The notes: generated by a model from the sequence alone, not told the origin. Positions 1 to 6,918 are shown, numbered from the stretch's first letter. The stretch: 13,583 nucleotides of DNA from Gammaproteobacteria bacterium (GCA_003228965.1 QIGP01000029.1:1-13583); one strand, 5' to 3'. Made by a program: numbers and translations.

Positions 1-344
1 CCAATGTGCACATAGTCACCAGGCGAACAACATTTGATCGAGCGCAACATGGCGCCCGCCATTACGTTGCCCACAAAGGTTGTCGATGAAAGTGCGATCA
101 CGGCGCTGAGAAGAATACCGGTCAAGCTCAAGAGTTGTCCGCGAAGCGTATCGTCGAAGGGCAACACGATCAGCAGAACAATGATGGTCGCAAGCGCCAC
201 GCCAAGATTGAGCAACTGAACCCGGTAATTTCGCCCAACAGGCTCAACGTTCCGTGCGCTTAGCATCTTGCGAGCAAAGTACGCACCGCCGAACACAATG
301 GCCACGTATGTGACGCTTTTGATTACGAGCAACAGAGTATCCAA
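1..344 (-). CDS. MscS-family mechanosensitive ion channel, N-terminal part (runs off the left edge)
   Basis: The frame is open from a TTG at 344 to the window edge, giving 114 residues. The region shows three hydrophobic segments at about residues 4-24, 43-62 and 71-90. The third leads into a Gly/Ala-rich stretch (VGNVMAGAML, 91-100) and then a CSPGDYVHI segment (106-114). This is the MscS pattern: a pore-lining TM3 followed by the start of the beta domain, where the family has a GD/GE-Y-V motif. MscS channels release solutes across the inner membrane on hypoosmotic shock. TTG was chosen because a GAGAGG-like ribosome site precedes it by about seven bases, and because no upstream in-frame start fits between it and the ychF stop 21 bases away. 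An internal ATG (residue 27) would remove TM1. Co-orientation with ychF suggests it is the last visible gene of the prs operon. The beta and C-terminal domains are not visible. Confidence 0.8.
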   Translation of the reverse strand, partial: MDTLLLVIKSVTYVAIVFGGAYFARKMLSARNVEPVGRNYRVQLLNLGVALATIIVLLIVLPFDDTLRGQLLSLTGILLSAVIALSSTTFVGNVMAGAMLRSIKCCSPGDYVHI

Positions 345-365
345 CGTACCTACCTCTCTTGAGTG

Positions 366-1457
366 CTAAACGTTAAAGCGAAAATGCATGACGTCGCCTT
401 CCTGGACAATGTATTCCTTTCCTTCCAGTCGCATCTTGCCAACTTCTTTGGCGCCTTTTTCGCCACGAGTGGCGATGTAGTCATCATACCCAATGACTTC
501 GGCCCGGATAAAGCCTTTCTCAAAGTCTGTGTGGATTTCTCCCGCAGCCTGAGGTGCTGTAGCACCAATTTTAGTGGTCCAGGCACGTACCTCCTTAACT
601 CCAGCCGTGAAATAGGTCTGCAACCCAAGCAGGGAATAGGCCGTACGAATGACCCTGTCCAGACCAGGCTCGGTTTGCCCAATGTCTTCCAGAAAGGCCG
701 ACTTGTCTTCATCTTCAAGTTGCGAAATTTCAGCTTCAATCGATGCGCATATAGCGACAACATGCGCACCTTCATCTTCCGCATACTTAAGCAGCGCATC
801 CAGATGAGGGTTGTTCTCAAAACCGTCTTCTGACACGTTGGCCACGTACATTGTGCGTTTGGCGGTGAGTAAGTAATAGGGGCAGAGCACTTCAAGCTCG
901 TTTTCATCAAGCTCAAGCGAACGCATTGGCAGCACCTGATCAAGATGCGCTTTGGCCTTTTCAAGCACTTCTACAATATACATATCTTCTTTTTTGCCCG
1001 TCTTGGCGTTGCGCTGGGCTTTATACAAAGCTTTGTCGATGCTCTCCAGATCGGCTAACGAAAGCTCTGTGTTGATAGTTTCTATATCACTCAGTGGATC
1101 GATGCGGCCAGCTACGTGAGTTACGTCGTCGTCCTCAAAGCAACGGACGACGTGAGCAATGGCGTCTGTCTCACGAATGTTAGCGAGAAACTTGTTACCA
1201 AGTCCCTCACCTTTTGCAGCACCTTCAACCAAACCTGCGATATCAACGAACTCAACAGTCGTCGGCAGAATTTTTTGCGGATCAACAATTTCGGCAAGCG
1301 CCTGCAATCGCGGATCGGGGACTTGCACGATGCCCGTGTTGGGTTCGATGGTACAAAACGGATAGTTCTCCGCAGCAATTTCGCCGGCGGTTAACGAATT
1401 AAACAGCGTTGATTTACCCACATTGGGTAAACCTACAATTCCACATTGAATAGCCAT
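366..1457 (-). CDS. ychF: Redox/stress-associated ATPase YchF (Obg-family, OLA1 homologue)
   Basis: The 363-residue product has exactly the length of E. coli YchF and matches it from end to end. The Walker A loop GLPNVGKST lies at residues 9-17 and a G3-like [14 protein letters not shown] segment follows near residue 72. The C-terminal TGS domain carries the family signatures [23 protein letters not shown] and a final DVMHFRFNV. YchF proteins are TRAFAC GTPase relatives that prefer ATP because the G4 NKxD motif is altered. They bind ribosomes and influence oxidative-stress responses and start-codon selection. The ATG at 1457 lies 33 bases downstream of the pth stop. A GGAG element sits about 11 bases before it, a slightly long spacing. 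The pth-ychF adjacency is conserved in most gammaproteobacteria. Termination is by TAG, and the MscS-like gene follows after 21 bases. Nothing is unusual in the protein. Confidence 0.97.
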   Translation of the reverse strand: MAIQCGIVGLPNVGKSTLFNSLTAGEIAAENYPFCTIEPNTGIVQVPDPRLQALAEIVDPQKILPTTVEFVDIAGLVEGAAKGEGLGNKFLANIRETDAIAHVVRCFEDDDVTHVAGRIDPLSDIETINTELSLADLESIDKALYKAQRNAKTGKKEDMYIVEVLEKAKAHLDQVLPMRSLELDENELEVLCPYYLLTAKRTMYVANVSEDGFENNPHLDALLKYAEDEGAHVVAICASIEAEISQLEDEDKSAFLEDIGQTEPGLDRVIRTAYSLLGLQTYFTAGVKEVRAWTTKIGATAPQAAGEIHTDFEKGFIRAEVIGYDDYIATRGEKGAKEVGKMRLEGKEYIVQEGDVMHFRFNV

Positions 1458-1490
1458 GTTGGGCAGTACTCCAAAGTCATCGTTCGACGA

Positions 1491-2294
1491 CTATTTATTC
1501 TTACGTTTGAGCAGTCCGAGGAGTTGGTCTTTTAAACTAGCCCGTTCAGTCTCGACTGGTGTTTCACTCGCCGCATCACGTCGCGACGGTATAGGCGTTT
1601 TTTTTGGCGCGTTACGTTTGGTAGAAACCGCCGCTGCAGTTTCACTGGATTCAGCCGGTTTTTTCGGCTTGTTTTTCTTGCGCGGAATATCGTCGTGGTT
1701 TTGGGCAGGTGCCGCGTTCGTTGTATGCAATTCCATCGTAGCTTTTTGTAAACCGTCGGTCACAAGTAGCGGCACCACATCCATTGCCTGGTCGATGGTT
1801 TTATCGATCAGTTCGGCTTCCTTGCGACTCGGTAAGCCAAGTACGAAATTGGTCACCATCGACTTGTCACCCGGGTGACCAACACCCAAACGCAGGCGCA
1901 TAAACCCCGCGCTTTCTTGAGCGATGATGTCACGAATACCGTTGTGTCCACCGTGGCCACCACCGGATTTAAGCTTGACCTTTCCGGGTGGCAAATCGAT
2001 TTCGTCGTAGGCTACGAGCACATTGGACATTGGAATTTTATAGTACTGCGCCACGGCTCGTACCGCACGCCCGCTTTCATTCATGTACGTATCCGGACGA
2101 AGAACTCTGACATCACAGCCGCCAATATCAAGGCGGCACAGCGCACCGTGAAACTTGTCTTGCTGAGTGAAAGAAGCTCCGTGCCGGCGCACCAACTCGT
2201 CAACAAACCAAAACCCCGCGTTATGTCGCGTGGCTTCGTATTTACCGCCCGGATTTCCCAGACCAACGATTAACTGAACGTGTGATTCACTCAT
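1491..2294 (-). CDS. pth: Peptidyl-tRNA hydrolase with a long charged C-terminal tail
   Basis: Pth cleaves the ester bond of peptidyl-tRNAs that drop off stalled ribosomes, recycling the tRNA in the cytoplasm. The core (residues 1-193) is clear: VGLGNPG at 10-16, the catalytic His24 in TRHNAG, RPDTYMN ending at Asn72, YDEIDLPPG with Asp97, and GGGHGGHNG with Asn118. These correspond to Asn10, His20, Asn68, Asp93 and Asn114 of the E. coli enzyme with a uniform shift of four. E. coli Pth stops near residue 194. This protein continues to 267, with a Lys/Pro/Ala/Glu-rich low-complexity linker and a terminal basic, probably helical segment (SLKDQLLGLLKRKNK). The tail is read in the same frame with no interruption. 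The ribosome site is weak (AAAGAAAAG). A large stem-loop lies between rplY and this gene. Confidence 0.96.
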   Translation of the reverse strand: MSESHVQLIVGLGNPGGKYEATRHNAGFWFVDELVRRHGASFTQQDKFHGALCRLDIGGCDVRVLRPDTYMNESGRAVRAVAQYYKIPMSNVLVAYDEIDLPPGKVKLKSGGGHGGHNGIRDIIAQESAGFMRLRLGVGHPGDKSMVTNFVLGLPSRKEAELIDKTIDQAMDVVPLLVTDGLQKATMELHTTNAAPAQNHDDIPRKKNKPKKPAESSETAAAVSTKRNAPKKTPIPSRRDAASETPVETERASLKDQLLGLLKRKNK

Positions 2295-2338
2295 GCTTTT
2301 CTTTAACGTCGTATAAATAAACTGAATTTTAAAGAGCC

Positions 2339-2381
2339 GGAACGAAATGAGCCGCTGCGCAGGCGCAACGGCTCAAGTTCC
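2339..2381 (-). terminator. Stem-loop between rplY and pth; possible terminator or attenuator
   Basis: On the minus strand TGAGCCG (2375-2369) pairs with CGGCTCA (2354-2348). A T-G wobble and TGCG/CGCA continue the stem to a CCTG loop, giving about 12 pairs. Outer arms GGAAC/GTTCC (2381-2377 and 2343-2339) can extend it across an asymmetric bulge. It starts about 20 bases past the rplY stop, a usual terminator distance. However, only TTT follows the inner stem before CGTT, so full termination is doubtful. It may instead attenuate readthrough or protect a processed rplY mRNA end. The 44 bases from the hairpin to the pth ATG are AT-rich with no clear promoter. Confidence 0.5.
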
Positions 2382-2400
2382 GTCTATGCGCCGTCACGCA

Positions 2401-3069
2401 CTAGTCTTCCGAAGACTCTTCCTCGTCACCAGCTGCAGGAACGTCTTCAGGCGCTACCTCATCAGTCGGCTCTGGCTCAACAGCTTTCTTCGGTATTGCC
2501 ACAGAGATGATGGGCTGGTCGTGCTCAGAACTTTGAGCAAGCTCGGGAATTACCACACCTTTAGGCAAAACAATGTCTGACAGGTGAAGCATTTGATCGA
2601 GCTCAAGATTCGCGCAATCAACTTCAATGTATTCTGGCAAGTCGCCAGGCAAACACGAAATTTCGACTTCGTTCTTAAGGTGAGAAGCCACGCCGCCTTT
2701 AAGGGCGATACCCGGACCTTCATCTTCATTAACAAAGTGCAAAGGCACTGACATACGAATTTCAACATCGTCCATCACGCGTTGAAAATCGACATGCATA
2801 ATGCGCGACTTCGCCGGATGCGTCTGAAAGTCTTTCACAATAGCGCTTTGTTTCACGTCGCCTACTTTAATAGTCAGCACTTGTGAAAAGAACGCTTCGG
2901 TACGAGCGTTGTTGAGCAGCTCGTTTTCGTTAAGGGTAATTGAACGCGGTTTACGATCGCCGCCATATATCACAGCAGGAACTTTGCCTAGATGACGAAG
3001 GCGGCGGCTCGCACCCTTCCCCTCGTCTTCACGCAGTTCTGCTTCCAGCTTAAATTTAGCAGTAGACAT
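2401..3069 (-). CDS. rplY: 50S ribosomal protein L25, long CTC/TL5 form
   Basis: L25 binds 5S rRNA in the central protuberance of the large subunit. The product has 222 residues. The N-terminal L25 beta-barrel covers about residues 5-95, with the typical features KGASRRLRHLGKVPAVIYGG (residues 18-37) and later HVDFQRV. The second domain (about 100-190) is the extended CTC/TL5 type rather than the 94-residue short form of E. coli. The last 35 or so residues are acidic and low in complexity (EPEPTDEVAPEDVP and an end rich in Glu and Asp). A good ribosome site, AGGAG, precedes the ATG by about seven bases. Placement between prs and pth is the standard arrangement in Pseudomonas-like gammaproteobacteria. 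The length and acidic tail are normal for the long form. Confidence 0.97.
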   Translation of the reverse strand: MSTAKFKLEAELREDEGKGASRRLRHLGKVPAVIYGGDRKPRSITLNENELLNNARTEAFFSQVLTIKVGDVKQSAIVKDFQTHPAKSRIMHVDFQRVMDDVEIRMSVPLHFVNEDEGPGIALKGGVASHLKNEVEISCLPGDLPEYIEVDCANLELDQMLHLSDIVLPKGVVIPELAQSSEHDQPIISVAIPKKAVEPEPTDEVAPEDVPAAGDEEESSED

Positions 3070-3095
3070 GCTTTTCTCCTAGTTAACACAAAACA

Positions 3096-3121
3096 CAGTA
3101 AACCCGCGACCAGGGTCACTG
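3096..3121 (-). terminator. Imperfect stem-loop in the prs-rplY gap; possible attenuator
   Basis: On the minus strand CAGT (3121-3118) and ACCC (3116-3113) pair with GGGT (3105-3102) and ACTG (3099-3096) across a small internal mismatch and a seven-base loop. A T-rich stretch (TGTTTTGTGTT) follows before the rplY ribosome site. The stem is short and interrupted, so strong termination is unlikely. It could reduce readthrough or mark a processing site in the prs-rplY transcript. Confidence 0.3.
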
Positions 3122-3135
3122 CTTCAAAAAATTAT

Positions 3136-4095
3136 TTAGTCTAAATACAGTGAGCTAACAGACTCGTCGTTGACTATCCGACGCATGGTTTCAGCCAGAA
3201 GTTCGGCTGTGCTCAGTTGCCGAATGCGATCGCAGGCCGCAGCCGCCGCATCCAGTGGAATGGTGTCAGTTACAACCAACTCGTCAATGGCGGAGTCCTG
3301 AATGCGGCCAACGGCCGGTCCGGACAACACTGGGTGAGTAATGTAGGCAACAACTTTAACAGCACCGTGTTCTTTGAGAGCTGCAGCGGCCTGGCAAAGA
3401 GTGCCGGCTGTATCAATCAAGTCGTCGATAAGGATGCACACCTTACCTTCAACTTCACCGATGATATTCATCACTTTCGACTCGTTAGCACGCGGTCGAC
3501 GTTTATCGATGATGGCAAGGTCGGCGTCGTCAAGTCGCTTGGCAAGAGCCCGAGCCCGCACCACACCACCGACGTCCGGTGACACCACTACAATGTTTTC
3601 GTATTTTTGTTTCCACGCGTCGCCAAGCAACACGGGCGAAGCGTACACGTTGTCGACCGGAATCGAAAAGAAACCCTGAATCTGGTCGGCGTGAAGGTCG
3701 AGCGTTAGCACGCGGTTGATGCCTGCAGACACAATCATGTCGGCAATGAGCTTGGCCGTAATAGGCACACGGCTCGCGCGAGGTCGGCGGTCCTGTCGGG
3801 AATAACCGAAATACGGAACCACCGCAGTGATGCTGCCCGCCGAAGCTCGACGGCAGGCGTCGGCCATGATGAGCAGTTCCATCAGATTGTCGTTGGCGGG
3901 CGGACACGTGCTTTGCACCAGGAATACGTCGCGACCACGGACATTTTCCATAATCTCAACGTTGATTTCACCGTCACTGAAGCGACTGACGTTGGCCCGA
4001 CCAAGCGGCAGCATCAGACAACGCGCTATATTTTGCGCTAGCGGCGGGTTCGCATTACCTGCGAAAACCACCATAGACCCTCGACCTATGTCCAC
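3136..4095 (-). CDS. prs: Ribose-phosphate pyrophosphokinase (PRPP synthetase)
   Basis: Prs transfers pyrophosphate from ATP to ribose 5-phosphate, making PRPP for purine, pyrimidine, histidine, tryptophan and NAD synthesis. The class I motifs are present in order: [10 protein letters not shown] near the N-terminus, [12 protein letters not shown], the ATP-binding loop [19 protein letters not shown], the metal site [25 protein letters not shown], and the ribose-phosphate/PRPP loop [12 protein letters not shown]. The chosen GTG start (319 residues; E. coli has 315) has AGAGGA six bases upstream. The alternative ATG at 4074 would begin MVVFAGN and give 312 residues, also plausible by homology but with a tighter spacing. 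The gene starts 24 bases after the 3' end of tRNA-Gln, so it is probably read through from the tRNA promoter. Its dipeptide ending LD and all catalytic loops look intact. Confidence 0.96.
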   Translation of the reverse strand: MDIGRGSMVVFAGNANPPLAQNIARCLMLPLGRANVSRFSDGEINVEIMENVRGRDVFLVQSTCPPANDNLMELLIMADACRRASAGSITAVVPYFGYSRQDRRPRASRVPITAKLIADMIVSAGINRVLTLDLHADQIQGFFSIPVDNVYASPVLLGDAWKQKYENIVVVSPDVGGVVRARALAKRLDDADLAIIDKRRPRANESKVMNIIGEVEGKVCILIDDLIDTAGTLCQAAAALKEHGAVKVVAYITHPVLSGPAVGRIQDSAIDELVVTDTIPLDAAAAACDRIRQLSTAELLAETMRRIVNDESVSSLYLD

Positions 4096-4119
4096 CGCTT
4101 GTCCTCTGGCTTGAAAAAA

Positions 4120-4194
4120 TGGCTGGGGTGGCAGGATTTGAACCTGCGCATCACGGGATCAAAACCCGTTGCCTTACCGCTTGGCTACACCCCA
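4120..4194 (-). tRNA. tRNA-Gln (anticodon TTG)
   Basis: The 75-base cloverleaf includes an encoded CCA. The acceptor TGGGGTG pairs perfectly with CACCCCA; the terminal T1-A72 pair and discriminator G are typical of bacterial tRNA-Gln. The anticodon stem ACGGG/CCCGT encloses the loop TTTTGAT, giving anticodon TTG for CAA/CAG. The T-arm is GCAGG-TTCAAAT-CCTGC. A tRNA-Gln immediately upstream of prs is the known arrangement in Pseudomonas-like genomes. The transcript would be released from the prs mRNA by RNase P and 3' processing. Six T residues follow the CCA directly. Confidence 0.97.
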
Positions 4195-4209
4195 ACTGAC
4201 GTGAAGATA

Positions 4210-4238
4210 GCGAACAATTCTGAAGATCAGTAGTTCGC
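4210..4238 (-). promoter_or_regulatory. Leader stem-loop of the tRNA-Gln/prs transcript
   Basis: The inverted repeat has outer arms GCGAAC/GTTCGC (4238-4233 and 4215-4210) and inner arms CTGA/TCAG (4230-4227 and 4223-4220) around a three-base loop, with a small asymmetric internal loop. It starts within a few bases of the predicted transcription start and ends 15 bases before the tRNA 5' end. It could stabilise the 5' leader, affect RNase processing or bind a regulator. No function is shown by the sequence itself. Confidence 0.4.
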
Positions 4239-4247
4239 GAGGGCGGT

Positions 4248-4276
4248 ATTTTGCGGTGCAAAGCAGGGTGTGTCAA
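4248..4276 (-). promoter_or_regulatory. Sigma70-type promoter for tRNA-Gln–prs
   Basis: A perfect -35 TTGACA (4276-4271) is followed by a 17-base spacer and a -10 CAAAAT (4253-4248, four of six matches to TATAAT). The next bases, ACCGCCC, form a GC-rich discriminator of the kind found at stable-RNA promoters under growth-rate and ppGpp control. Transcription should begin near 4240, about 45 bases before the tRNA. The promoter lies downstream of the lolB stop, so the tRNA/prs operon need not depend on the lolB transcript. Confidence 0.65.
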
Positions 4277-4303
4277 TGCACTTCTAGGGTCCTGAGCAGA
4301 AAG

Positions 4304-4939
4304 TTAGAAGCGCCAGTGTCGAAAGACCATCAAAATTCTCACTTCCGGGCTCGAAAGCTGCACCTTTCGCGGCAATTCCACGCTATATTGGTCTTCTCCG
4401 CGATGTAGCTGCACAGTCTGATATTGCTGAAATTCCACGCGCCACCTGCCTTGTTCAAGCGCCGACAGCAACCGCCCGTTCGCCATCATGGTGCGCTGCG
4501 CAGGTTTGCCGGGTTCTGCAAGTCCCAGAGCCCAAAATCGAATGGCATCGAGAGGTACGGGATAGCCCAACAGGGCTGTGAGCTCCTCTTGCGTGTTCTG
4601 AAGCTTAATATCGCCGTGCCGGGCACTAATCACCCGCCCTTGACCGTCAATCACTTCAAGCCGCACCGCGCCAACGCCAAACGGCCCTGAAAGCTGTAAG
4701 ACAAGGTCCTTGTTGTCGACGTTCAAGGTGAAGCTGGCCTGATTAGTCGCCTCAAGCGTTGTCAGGCTCAAGCGCCCTTTGGTTGCATAAGAGACCTCGC
4801 GCTTAAGGATCTTCTGGCGCAACTTCCCGTCCAGGTCGTTTTCTGCCGTTGGCGGTACGGTTTGGCAGGCGCTTAGCAGGCAAAGAAGTAGCGCGGGCCC
4901 AAGCAGCCGTATTCCAGGACCGCCCGGTTCAGCGCTCAT
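4304..4939 (-). CDS. lolB: Outer-membrane lipoprotein receptor LolB
   Basis: LolB accepts lipoproteins from periplasmic LolA and inserts them into the inner leaflet of the outer membrane. The 211-residue product (E. coli 207) has a lipoprotein signal: a basic residue at 11, a Leu-rich core, and the lipobox LLSAC with acylated Cys25. The next residue is Gln, compatible with outer-membrane sorting. The mature protein shows the LolB pattern, including the KGRLSL strand, QLSGPFGVGAVRLEV, LLGYPVPLDAIRFWALG, and WRVEFQQYQ. The ATG at 4939 has only a weak upstream GAG element. It follows the TPR lipoprotein gene by 57 bases in the same direction, so the two are probably cotranscribed. In most gammaproteobacteria ispE comes next, but here there is only a 109-base gap leading to the tRNA. 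Confidence 0.93.
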   Translation of the reverse strand: MSAEPGGPGIRLLGPALLLCLLSACQTVPPTAENDLDGKLRQKILKREVSYATKGRLSLTTLEATNQASFTLNVDNKDLVLQLSGPFGVGAVRLEVIDGQGRVISARHGDIKLQNTQEELTALLGYPVPLDAIRFWALGLAEPGKPAQRTMMANGRLLSALEQGRWRVEFQQYQTVQLHRGEDQYSVELPRKVQLSSPEVRILMVFRHWRF

Positions 4940-4996
4940 GTCTCGAGCCCATGTTCAGTGCCCACAGCGCGCCTGACACACCGTCGTCTGACTCAA

Positions 4997-6754
4997 CTAG
5001 AGCCCAAGCCTCTCACGCATTTCTTTAATGAGATCACTGTCTTCAAAGTCGCTTTCCGACTGATCCAACAACTCCCGCATGCGAGTGAGTTCCCCTCGCA
5101 CGTGAAGCACTTCAATAAGGTGGGCTGCCACTTCAGCGTCTGGCAACAATTCGAAGGCTTTGGTTAGAAGTTCGTCGGCGCGTTCAAGGTTGCCACGCTT
5201 AAATTCTACCCAGCCCATGCTGTCGGTAATAGGTCCGCTGTCAGGGCTTTTATCGTAAGCAAGCTTGATCAGTTCGTAGGCTTCGTCGAGCTGGTCGGTG
5301 CGGTCGGCCAGCGTGTAGCCCAGCGCATTGAGAGCGTTTGCATCGCTTGGGTCTTTTGCCAAAATCAGGCGCATTTGATGAATGGCGTCGTCTACCCGGT
5401 CGAGCTGCTCAAGCAAAAACGCGCGCGCGTACTGGGTGCGCTGATCGTCAGGGTCCTGCTCAAGCATGTTGTCGTAAAGCATCATAGCTTCGTCACCGCG
5501 ATCGCCGCGAGCCAAAAGCTCGCCCTGACCCAACGACATGTCGTGTGTGTAGCGAGGCGCTTGAGCGGCGAAGCGTTCAAGGTGCTGCAGCGCTTCGTCG
5601 AGTTTGTCCTGACGATATAATATGTACGCTGCACGAAGTTGGGCTGTTACAACGTTGTCGCCACCACGGACTTCACTGTACAACCGGTAGGCACGAGCGT
5701 CGTTGTCGTTGGTTTCGGCAATTCCGCCTAAATAGTAGAGCGCGTCGTACGTTGACTGGCCGCTTTGAAGAAGCTGCGTAAAGTAGCGGTCTGCTAACTC
5801 AAGATTGCCGGATTTCATCGCGAGTATGCCAAGTGCCCGTGCCGCCTGACTGTTAGTAGGATCGTCCGATAGCACCTGCTCAAGCACTACGCTTGCTTCA
5901 AGGTCACGGTCGACCGCAGCCAGCAGCATGCCGTATTCCAGGCGTTCACCTGGACTGTTGTTACCGCCTATGTGCTCTCCTGCGTAATCGATGCCACCGT
6001 CAACGTCGCCACTGGCCATCAGCGCTCGCGCATACAGTAAATGTCCATGCGACCAGTCGTTGTCGAGCTTGGTGGCGCGCAACGCGCTGCTCTTGGCCTG
6101 CTCGAACTTGCCGGAGCGCAACGCCTGCAACCCTACGGTGTAGTGAGCCTGCGGAACACGCTTGTGCTTTCTCGCAATTTTTTTGTACGCATTCAGTGCC
6201 AGGTCGGAATTTTCTTCGTCGGACAACACACCAGACAGGGCCAATAAAGAATCGCCAAGTTCACCGTCAGATGCTTTCAAGAGCGCACGCAAATTGGCCA
6301 CCACTGCTTTGGTATTACCGGTACGCGTGTACAGCCTCGCTAAATACGTGTGCACCTGCGGATACTTGCCCTCCTTACGGTCAAGTTTCTTCCAGCGTAA
6401 CGCACTGGCCAACGCCTCTTCATCCCGGCTTAGCTCAAACGCCACCTCGGTAGCCCGCTTGGCAACCTCCGGGTCGGAGCTTAGCTGCGCAGCCTTGAGG
6501 TAGTTTTTAGCGGCAATACCGTAGAGCTGTTTTTGCCGCGCCGTTTCAGCGACGAGCAGGAAATATTCAACGGTGCCCTCTGAGGCCTCAACGTCGCCAA
6601 TCGCAGACAATTCAGACACGGCGGCCGTCTCATCCTTGTCTTCGTTGCCCGGGGTACCGGATACACAGGCGCCCACTAAAAACAAACTTAAGCCCAACAG
6701 ACCCACCGCTCTCAATGGGAATTTAAATGACAAATTTAGTGGTTTCACAGTCAT
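4997..6754 (-). CDS. TPR-repeat outer-membrane lipoprotein of the lolB neighbourhood
   Basis: The product has 585 residues. The start at 6754 was chosen over in-frame codons further upstream because it gives a proper lipoprotein signal: basic N-region, hydrophobic core, and LVGAC with Cys30. It also has GAGAAG just upstream. The next residue is Val, not Asp, so outer-membrane sorting is expected. The rest is almost all helical repeats of about 34 residues with the TPR spacing of small and aromatic residues, for example AHYTVGLQALRSGKFEQA, LGILAMKSGNLELADRYF, LNALGYTLADRTDQLDEA and MGWVEFKRGNLERADELL. TPR arrays bind proteins. A large TPR lipoprotein between hemA and lolB is a conserved feature of Pseudomonas-like gammaproteobacteria (PA4667 type). 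Its role is not established; linkage to lolB suggests envelope assembly, but that is inference. Confidence 0.88.
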   Translation of the reverse strand: MTVKPLNLSFKFPLRAVGLLGLSLFLVGACVSGTPGNEDKDETAAVSELSAIGDVEASEGTVEYFLLVAETARQKQLYGIAAKNYLKAAQLSSDPEVAKRATEVAFELSRDEEALASALRWKKLDRKEGKYPQVHTYLARLYTRTGNTKAVVANLRALLKASDGELGDSLLALSGVLSDEENSDLALNAYKKIARKHKRVPQAHYTVGLQALRSGKFEQAKSSALRATKLDNDWSHGHLLYARALMASGDVDGGIDYAGEHIGGNNSPGERLEYGMLLAAVDRDLEASVVLEQVLSDDPTNSQAARALGILAMKSGNLELADRYFTQLLQSGQSTYDALYYLGGIAETNDNDARAYRLYSEVRGGDNVVTAQLRAAYILYRQDKLDEALQHLERFAAQAPRYTHDMSLGQGELLARGDRGDEAMMLYDNMLEQDPDDQRTQYARAFLLEQLDRVDDAIHQMRLILAKDPSDANALNALGYTLADRTDQLDEAYELIKLAYDKSPDSGPITDSMGWVEFKRGNLERADELLTKAFELLPDAEVAAHLIEVLHVRGELTRMRELLDQSESDFEDSDLIKEMRERLGL

Positions 6755-6794
6755 ATACTTCTCGCCCGACCAATAGTGGCCTTCTCGTATCTTC

Positions 6795-6803
6795 ACTATA
6801 GCA
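6795..6803 (-). promoter_or_regulatory. Extended -10 promoter candidate for the TPR-lolB operon
   Basis: On the minus strand TGC-TATAGT forms an extended -10 element (TGN plus five of six matches to TATAAT). No good -35 is seen 17 bases upstream, which is tolerated by extended -10 promoters. Transcription would start near 6788, leaving a leader of about 34 bases before the ATG at 6754. A small CACC-TTCG-GGTG hairpin lies just upstream. Confidence 0.45.
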
Positions 6804-6861
6804 AACACCCGAAGGTGCCGCTCCCTGCTACCAGAAGTCACGCCGGCTAGTCGTCGAATTC

Positions 6862-6918
6862 CGGTACTTGTCTGTCCTCGCCCGTTCGTTTCCGAGGCTC
6901 CTGCCTGCGGTACTTGTC
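6862..6918 (+). repeat. 11-base direct repeat in the hemA upstream region
   Basis: CGGTACTTGTC occurs at 6862-6872 and again at 6908-6918, with a 46-base period. The second copy supplies most of the predicted hemA -35 hexamer. The spacing is close to four and a half helical turns, so the two copies lie on different faces of the helix. They may be operator half-sites or a chance duplication. Confidence 0.4.

Noticed and set aside
1..219. Short plus-strand frame at 34-219
   Set aside because: The opposite strand encodes a convincing membrane protein of the MscS family with a ribosome site, so this frame is a shadow.
350..964. A 204-codon open frame on the minus strand inside ychF in another frame
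   Set aside because: It overlaps the ychF coding sequence, which matches its family end to end; the translation is rich in Arg/Leu/Ser with no recognisable domain, as expected of a shadow frame.
1456..1878. Plus-strand open frame opposite the Pth tail
   Set aside because: It mirrors the low-complexity tail of pth. I considered whether it rather than the tail is coding, but it has no start context or family features, while pth reads through continuously.
5893..6453. A 186-codon open frame on the plus strand opposite the TPR gene
   Set aside because: It is antisense to a clear repeat protein and has a Cys/Arg/His-rich composition typical of non-coding frames; no motif seen.
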